From: Ditylenchus dipsaci
Lineage: Eukaryota; Nematoda; Chromadorea; Rhabditida; Anguinidae
Assembly: GCA_004194705.1 (NCBI GenBank)
Contig: SADC01001278.1
Span: 496,001-560,000 of the forward strand
DNA: 64,000 bases
Direction of reading: 5' to 3'
The notes beneath the pieces are model-generated. The model searched no databases. It worked only from the letters and a program-made list of their open reading frames with translations, and was not told where the DNA came from. A program made the translations under genes and the position numbers. Positions 59,201 to 64,000 of the stretch are shown here, one piece after another (the stretch's first letter is position 1; every line of letters begins with the position of its first letter).

Positions 59201-61286
59201 TTTCTGGGCTGAGATATGGGTTCTTAAAGTTGGGGCTGTGCGATAATTAGAGACTGTGCGGCAATTAGAAGATATACCGTTAACTAAAAATATTGATCAA
59301 ATGCATTTGAAGATTTTTTCGCTTAGTTTCAGCAGCTAAAATATGCTAGAATATCATAATATAAGATAAATGACTTTAAAAAATCTCGAAAAAAAATTAG
59401 AGAAAATGGACCTCCAGGGGATGGGAATGGGTTCAACAGCATTTTTTCGAACACCATAAAGACTAAGCACCTTCAAGTTTTTTTTTAAATGGCCTCATAT
59501 TGTTTCATGATATTTCTTGTATGTTTAAAACATTTCACCCAAAACTTTTGAACCCCAAAATATGACTTTGGTACCTCAAGGCAGATTTTTTTGTCAAAAC
59601 ATGGTTTTTTGCCAAAATTATACAATTTTCTAGATACATCATAACAAAAATTTCAGGCCCTTATTGGAAAAAATTCCAAAAGTGCTTGCTTAATTTGGGG
59701 TTTTTTCTCAAATCTCCTATCTTAAAAATGTTTTTAAACCAACTTACTTAAAAACTTTTCCGGACTCAATAATATGGAATCTATCAAGTCTTTCGGCAAA
59801 GATAATGGACTGACAGTGGAGTCGGCAGGGACCAAGTGATTGGCTGTCCGCGGCTTCATTCCCTGAAAACACTTTTTTGTAGACAACAAAATCTAGTAGC
59901 GATGTTTAGATAAGAACCTTGAAGTCGAGTGTCAGATGAGTGCGGTCACGCATGGACTCCACCGAAGAATTGGAGCTATAGACTGAAGAAGAGTCTGGTT
60001 CACTGGCTAAAACATTTTGAATTTGTTTTATTGGTTGTATTTTTAAAGAAAAATGCTAAAAATTTACAAGTCATATGCTTTTTACCATTTTTTGGTTTAA
60101 GCAATATTGTGACTCTGTAATTAGTTACAACTACACTTTGAAAAAGCTTGTTTAAGGTCGAAAAAGAAAGCTGCAGAATAAAAACCTTATAAATGTTATT
60201 ATGGAAACTAACAGCTGGTTGCGAAAAAATTGGAGTTTTGTTTTATGGGTAAAAACGTGAAAATAAAATTTGCATGAAATTAAAAAGTCGTAATTTTTCT
60301 TCTTATATCTCACCTGCCCAAAAAGACAGAACTACCTAATATGTATTTTTAAATGTCGTTTGGAGCCATATTTTTGACAACTTGTTGTTGTAATGTACAA
60401 GGCACTTGTGCAGAACTAAAATTTGGACTAGCATAATCCATATAAAAAAATTCTAAAGTTCTTCAAAAATGCCTTAAAACAACCCTGACCGTCAAAATTA
60501 CGCAACTACCTAAAAAATCTGTGTAGCCCTTTGCCGGGTCGATTTCCGAAATTCGGGCCTAAACCTCAAATATCTCCTACTTCACTTAGAATGCTGTGCA
60601 AGAGTCTGTGCAAGAAATGAAAAAATATTAAAGACACATTGCGCATTTTATATTGATTTGAGAAAAGTGTTTAAACATCTCCTGAGTAACTTTTTTTTGC
60701 TCAGAATGATATTGAAGCCATTTTCTGACCGTTACCTAAATAAAAAATTAATTTTTCGGAGAAAAAAAAATTCAACCAAAATTTAAGTTTTTGTCTTGGG
60801 GGACCAAGACGAATCAAGGTTTTGGTCAATTTTTGGTCAAAAAATTGTTTTCTTTTAATTTAGTTTTTTATGCACGAAAGTGTCATAAAATAGATTCTTT
60901 ATCGTTTTTAGCGAATAAAATTCACTTAGGAGATCTTTTATAACTATTCTCCAATTAATATAAAATGCGCCCCCGAATGCATAAGTACCAAGGCTACATT
61001 GCCAAATTTGTTTTAAAAATCAAAACTCTGTACATTTTGCCACTTTCGGCAAATCGCTCTATTAGATACGATATATTTTGACAGCACTTTCAAAAAAAAT
61101 TCAATTTCGACATCAAATTTATTTGCCAGAAGGTGACCCATAGTTTTGTATAGAACAAGAATCGCTTAAAACTTTTGATTCACCTGTTGTAGTTGAGGAC
61201 ACAGAGGGCTGTTGTGCAAAGAGCTGAGCCGAGGTGTTTTCGTCCATCATAAATCCATTGACTGATAACGGACCGTTGGAAGTCAT
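47249..61286 (-). CDS. jun-1: Jun family bZIP transcription factor (AP-1)
   Basis: Exons (minus): 61184-61286, 59918-60006, 59748-59862, 50379-50519, 49368-49882, 48251-48610, 47249-47513; about 528 residues. The delta/JNK-docking region is HLTLDFKGMKPRTANHLVP, with SP sites in STVSPLSL and ILLSPEKFL (cf. c-Jun Ser63/73). TPTPTKFIYPKNVTKAQEIF then EGFQ is the next conserved block. A long Ser/Thr/Gln/Asn-rich middle follows. The basic region is ERKRARNRQAASKCRQRKME, then a leucine zipper and the Jun-type end RHRTAGCPI. Family role: dimerises with Fos or itself on TGASTCA sites in the nucleus; target of JNK. Exon 5 changes frame once near 49820 (see findings). Intron 3 is 9.2 kb and holds an AP-1 site cluster. 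Confidence 0.9.
47630..47700. repeat. AGAGTAGGCCAGCGTGTGTT dispersed repeat
   Basis: GGGCAAGAGTAGGCCAGCGT followed by GTGTAAGTACGGACT is one of at least four copies; others start near 955 (inverted half at 1045), 36125 (inverted half near 36210) and 46815. The copies often end with AAAAAAGTAAGA-like tails. Confidence 0.6.
49022..49260. mobile_element. piggyBac-type MITE (TTAA)
   Basis: TTAA followed by AGGGCCATTGCC at the left and GGCAATGGCCC followed by TTAA at the right. The arms of about 100 bp are inverted (GCCAATTCAAATTTTTT, CTTGGTTTCTAA). It lies in jun intron 5. A degenerate relative lies at 2280-2380. Confidence 0.75.
49927..50149. mobile_element. pogo/Tc-type MITE, copy 8 (decayed)
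   Basis: ATATTTGCTCTAATAAGCAG ... CCTATTAGAGCAAATACAG with TA at the right. The ends are diverged from the family but the subterminal TAATAACCCGACA unit and layout are kept. It lies in jun intron 4. Confidence 0.6.
53740..53930. repeat. Dispersed repeat (uninterrupted copy)
   Basis: GTGAGTGCGCGCATCTCTAA to GGTAGGCCCCAATAAC; contains an inverted CCCCTGCGCCC/GGGCGCGCAGGGG block, a second inverted GAGATGCGCACACCCAC, and CATACCAGAGTTTGTCTATG, the empty form of the site split by the pogo element at 22 kb. Confidence 0.7.
54560..54666. repeat. TCGAGCCGAAGGCTCGA palindromic cluster
   Basis: TTGTCGAGCCGAAGGCTCGA at the left and TCGAGCCGAAGGCTCGACAA at the right enclose inverted CGAACTTTCGG / AAAGTTCGA motifs. 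A short hairpin-rich repeat, possibly a tiny MITE. Confidence 0.6.
55825..56142. promoter_or_regulatory. Cluster of four consensus AP-1 sites in jun intron 3
   Basis: TGACTCA occurs exactly at 55825, 55908, 55994 and 56136. The last sits in the palindrome GGGGGTGACTCACCCC and a locally GC-richer, CAGCAGC-containing patch. Three further exact sites in the same intron are at 51045 (as TGAGTCA), 52071 and 54671, and one in intron 4 at 50231. c-jun autoregulation through AP-1 is known in vertebrates. Function here is inferred. Confidence 0.55.
56735..56914. mobile_element. pogo/Tc-type MITE, copy 9
   Basis: CCGTATTTCTTCTAATATAA ... CTATTACAGGAAATACGG; TA on the left, CA on the right (mutated). 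It lies in jun intron 3. Confidence 0.75.
57704..58126 (+). mobile_element. Internally deleted Tigger/pogo-type element
   Basis: The left end TTGCAGTCCACTCTCACTGA and the right end CGTCTACTGCAA are loosely inverted. Between them AACCCGCCA / GACCCGCCA repeats lie in the subterminal regions, with a transposase C-terminal remnant in the middle. Confidence 0.5.
57858..57976 (+). pseudogene. Tigger-like transposase C-terminal fragment
   Basis: Reads SLDALKAMEIVRRYTEKSL, then after a one-base frame change ANPAILKHSDDLDEAFYQL and a stop. This resembles the C-terminal helix pair of Tigger/pogo transposases (EAL.AI..LRRY ...). The catalytic domain is absent. Confidence 0.45.
59035..59280. mobile_element. 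pogo/Tc-type MITE, copy 10
   Basis: TCGTGTTTCTTCTAACAACC ... GGCAATTAGAAGATATACCGT flanked by TA. The subterminal CAACCGCACA / TGTGCGGCAATTA units are like those of copy 5. It lies in jun intron 3. Confidence 0.7.
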
Positions 61287-64000
61287 GTTTAGATGATTGA
61301 GATTCTAGCTGGAGTACAAGTTGAGGTTATATAGAATATTGAATGTAGATAGTGGATACTAGTTGTAGTATTGGATGCTGGTTTGTACTTCCTGGTTTAA
61401 AGGGCCTTGGAGGATAAACCTAAGAATCTTGTTCGTTAAAAAAATAATTTATACGAAAAAACAAAGCGAGAAATAGAATAATTGCAGTAATACCTCAATA
61501 TAAATTGTGAAATTGAAAAGAAAAACGTCCGTTTTATGTTAGGTATCGGGGTATTATTGGTATTGGTAAGAGATTCTTCAATACGCAGTTATTTCGGTAA
61601 GTAATTTTTTGGTAACAGCACGAAAATTTTCTTACCAAAACGACCTCTTACCGAATTGGCGCTTATATTTCGGTGTACAGCCATCGTTTACTCGACTAGG
61701 ATAGTTTGGTATTACTGAATAGCTAGTATTCGACTCTTAATCAAATTTATCAAGATTTCATGCCTATAGTCAGAAAATTTTGGATAAAAAAGCCATTAAA
61801 TATTGAAAGACCTCAAGCATTGAAATATCTTAAAATTCGAAAATTTTCTTGGTTCCAGGGATTTCTCGATACTTTAATAACCTTTTTATCCTAATTTTTT
61901 GTCTATGGGCCGGAGATCTAAACGAATTTGATTGAAAGTCGCATATTGGCTATTAAATGAGACCAAAAACTTCTGGGCGAATAAAAAACAAGCTTGCCAG
62001 GTTCTCTTGTTAATAGCTTGAAAATCCAGCCTAAAAATACTGTTATTTGAAGGAATATTCAGGTTTGATTTTTCTTACGAAAATCACAAAAATACTTCGT
62101 TTTGTGAAAACACAGACGAAACTTGCTGCTACAAGTAAGATTTCTAAAAACACATAAAAATTTCGGTACCTGTTTGTTCTTTCAACAAAACATTGCAATA
62201 ATGCTACAAAAACACTAATTCAGTCTTGCAGACTAAAGATTAATTCCAGACAGCCAACTACAAAAAGTCAAATCCCTAAAATATATGTCATAGATAAGCG
62301 AAATTTCTAAAAATATGCTTACTAATACAGAATTCAGGTTAAACCCTCGCCAAAAATAAAATTTCTACAATGTATTTTGCCAAACAAAAAGCTAAACAAT
62401 AACAGCTAGGCAATTCTTTAGTATTCTTGTGTTACGTTAAGAAAAAATTAGTCTACTCCTCTATGTAGAACACTTTCAAGCAAATTAAATAATGGGATTT
62501 TTAAATTTAATTAATTTTCTAAGCAATCGAATTTCACCTGAGAACCTACAAAGAAAAGAAACTACAGGGTGCCGCATTAATTAAGCCGGAGTTTATTTTT
62601 TGTCATATTTTTTCTGCTAGATTTTTTTATTGGATAGAGAAGTTATTAACAAACAAAGTAGTACCAAACTTTTTTTGTCATACATTCAATTCTCCTTACA
62701 GCACATTTCATAGAAAATAGCATTTAGAGGTGCGCTATTACGAGACTTAAATGGGCTCATCTGTCAAGATTTTAAATTTCATCGAAAAGTTTCTTTTAAA
62801 TTGTTTTATTAGCTTCAAGAAAAAGTGTGTTGGATGATACACCGAAGATAGTTTGCATTCTCTTTTTATCTGCGCTTGTGGTAATAATCAAAATATACTC
62901 CTCTATTGAACTTTTTTTTGCTAATAGGCAATAATTCATAAAAGTTACAACGAAAATAAGGGGTCACCCTGTAACTTGTTAAGCGATAGCAGGAAAAATG
63001 GTCAAACCTTTTAAGATTTTTTTTATCGAAAAGAACACATTTGATATTATAATTAATTCGAGGAATAAGAAGTTAGTCTTTAGCAAGTTAGTCAAACACT
63101 TGATCTTAGGTTCTTTTAGCTAGACTTTTTTTCAGTGCTTGTTGCTAAGTAAAATGTTTATATTTAAAAAAAGTATGTATTCATTGAAAAAATTTAAAAA
63201 AATGTTACTGCTTGAATTAATGAACAGCCTATAGACTTAATTTAGCATATGTCACTATTTTAATTGTGATTGTTTGAATTTTAAATTTTCAAAAATTTTA
63301 AAATTTCACAAAAATAGTGCTTTGATTTAGAAAAAAAATACAGCATTTTTTAGTATTTATAGAATCTTCTATATTTGATGAAATGTAATTTTATTTTTTA
63401 TTTATTTTTGTTAAACGAAATGTAGTAAGTTGGTTAAGCTCTTTTCTTAATTGCTGAAAATACAAATGAAATTGTAATTGTTGTTAGGATTCAACAAAAG
63501 TATTTTATATCATGCTACCAACACAGAGCAAACATTATAAAAAATTAAGAAGGAGCACGCAATATCAATTTTTCAAAACTTGGTTAGTTAAGTTTTCACA
63601 AAGTTTCTTAAATTGCCGTAATCAGCATCTTAGGGTATTACCTTGACTTGATTACAAATAAAATATGAACAATGCCAAGAGGGTGAGGCAGAAGTGAAGG
63701 TAGCTCTAGCTTTGAAGGCTACGGAACTAGACATTCGGAAGGAGGGTGCCGGGATCGGGTCGCTTTGATCCGAAAATTAGAGACCAAACGTTTCTCGAGT
63801 CACCAGATTCCATTTTTTCTTTTTTTGGACCGATAATATTGAAATTTCGATTGGTGAAAGAATGCTTAAAACTGGTGTCATAAAAAATCAGTGACCACTA
63901 ACGCTTTTATACGAGCAAGTACGCTTGAAAATATTCTGTTGAAGATCGATTTGATCATTGGTCTTATGAAAAGCAATAGAATCAAAAAGAAAAAATACCC
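61287..64000. other. Region upstream of jun
   Basis: AT-rich sequence 5' of the jun start. Apart from the mariner-type MITE at 62565-62971 I saw no exon, no second gene and no clear TATA-plus-initiator arrangement. No TGASTCA site was noticed in the first kilobase upstream of the ATG. Confidence 0.4.
62565..62971. mobile_element. Tc1/mariner-type MITE
   Basis: CAGGGTGCCGCATTAATTAA at the left and GGGGTCACCCTG at the right, flanked by TA. The CAGGGTG ends match those of the element at 16501-16790. No transposase is present. Confidence 0.65.

Overview
The window is nuclear DNA from a nematode. It is AT-rich and full of small introns (46-52 bp is typical, with TTTCAG-type acceptors). It carries a moulting-cycle gene of the MLT-10/DUF644 family with its LSPxVL repeat tail and a nematode-type (srh-like) chemoreceptor. 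Genes were rebuilt by joining exons by hand on both strands, because most exons are shorter than 100 codons.

Layout. (1) 1.6-7.7 kb, minus strand: the 5' half of a DOCK6/7/8-class Rac/Cdc42 exchange factor. It starts at 7687 and leaves the window to the left; two hAT-type elements sit in its introns. (2) 8.65-11.12 kb: a complete Mutator-like transposon (MULE) with 9-bp target duplication, beside a leftover GNA1-like exon. (3) 13.8-20.4 kb, plus strand: glucosamine-6-phosphate N-acetyltransferase (GNA1), an uncertain two-exon transcript, BORCS5/myrlysin (sam-4) and WASHC3/CCDC53 (ddl-1). The last two are spaced like genes of a nematode operon. (4) 21.5-33.3 kb, minus: an mlt-10-like gene whose 5.4-kb intron holds about 2 kb of satellite and a hAT element. 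(5) 37.1-38.1 kb, minus: a broken srh-like receptor. (6) 39.3-42.6 kb: a nest of transposons (FLYWCH fragment, GC-rich hAT, internally deleted MULE). (7) 47.2-61.3 kb, minus: jun (AP-1 bZIP), with a 9.2-kb third intron holding a cluster of consensus AP-1 sites.

Mobile DNA dominates the rest. The commonest family is a pogo/Tc-type MITE with termini ACCGTATTTCYTCTAAT and TA duplications (about ten copies). One long copy keeps a Brinker/pogo-type helix-turn-helix fragment. hAT (8-bp TSD), MULE (8-9 bp), piggyBac-like (TTAA) and mariner-like (TA) elements are also delimited by matching termini and target duplications.

No wholly new system is proven. The best leads are the AP-1 cluster inside jun, the BORC-WASH operon-like pair, the subfamily-specific subterminal repeats of the pogo MITEs, and single-base frame breaks at short homopolymers in otherwise well-conserved genes. 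Exon boundaries are hand-derived and may be off by a base or two.
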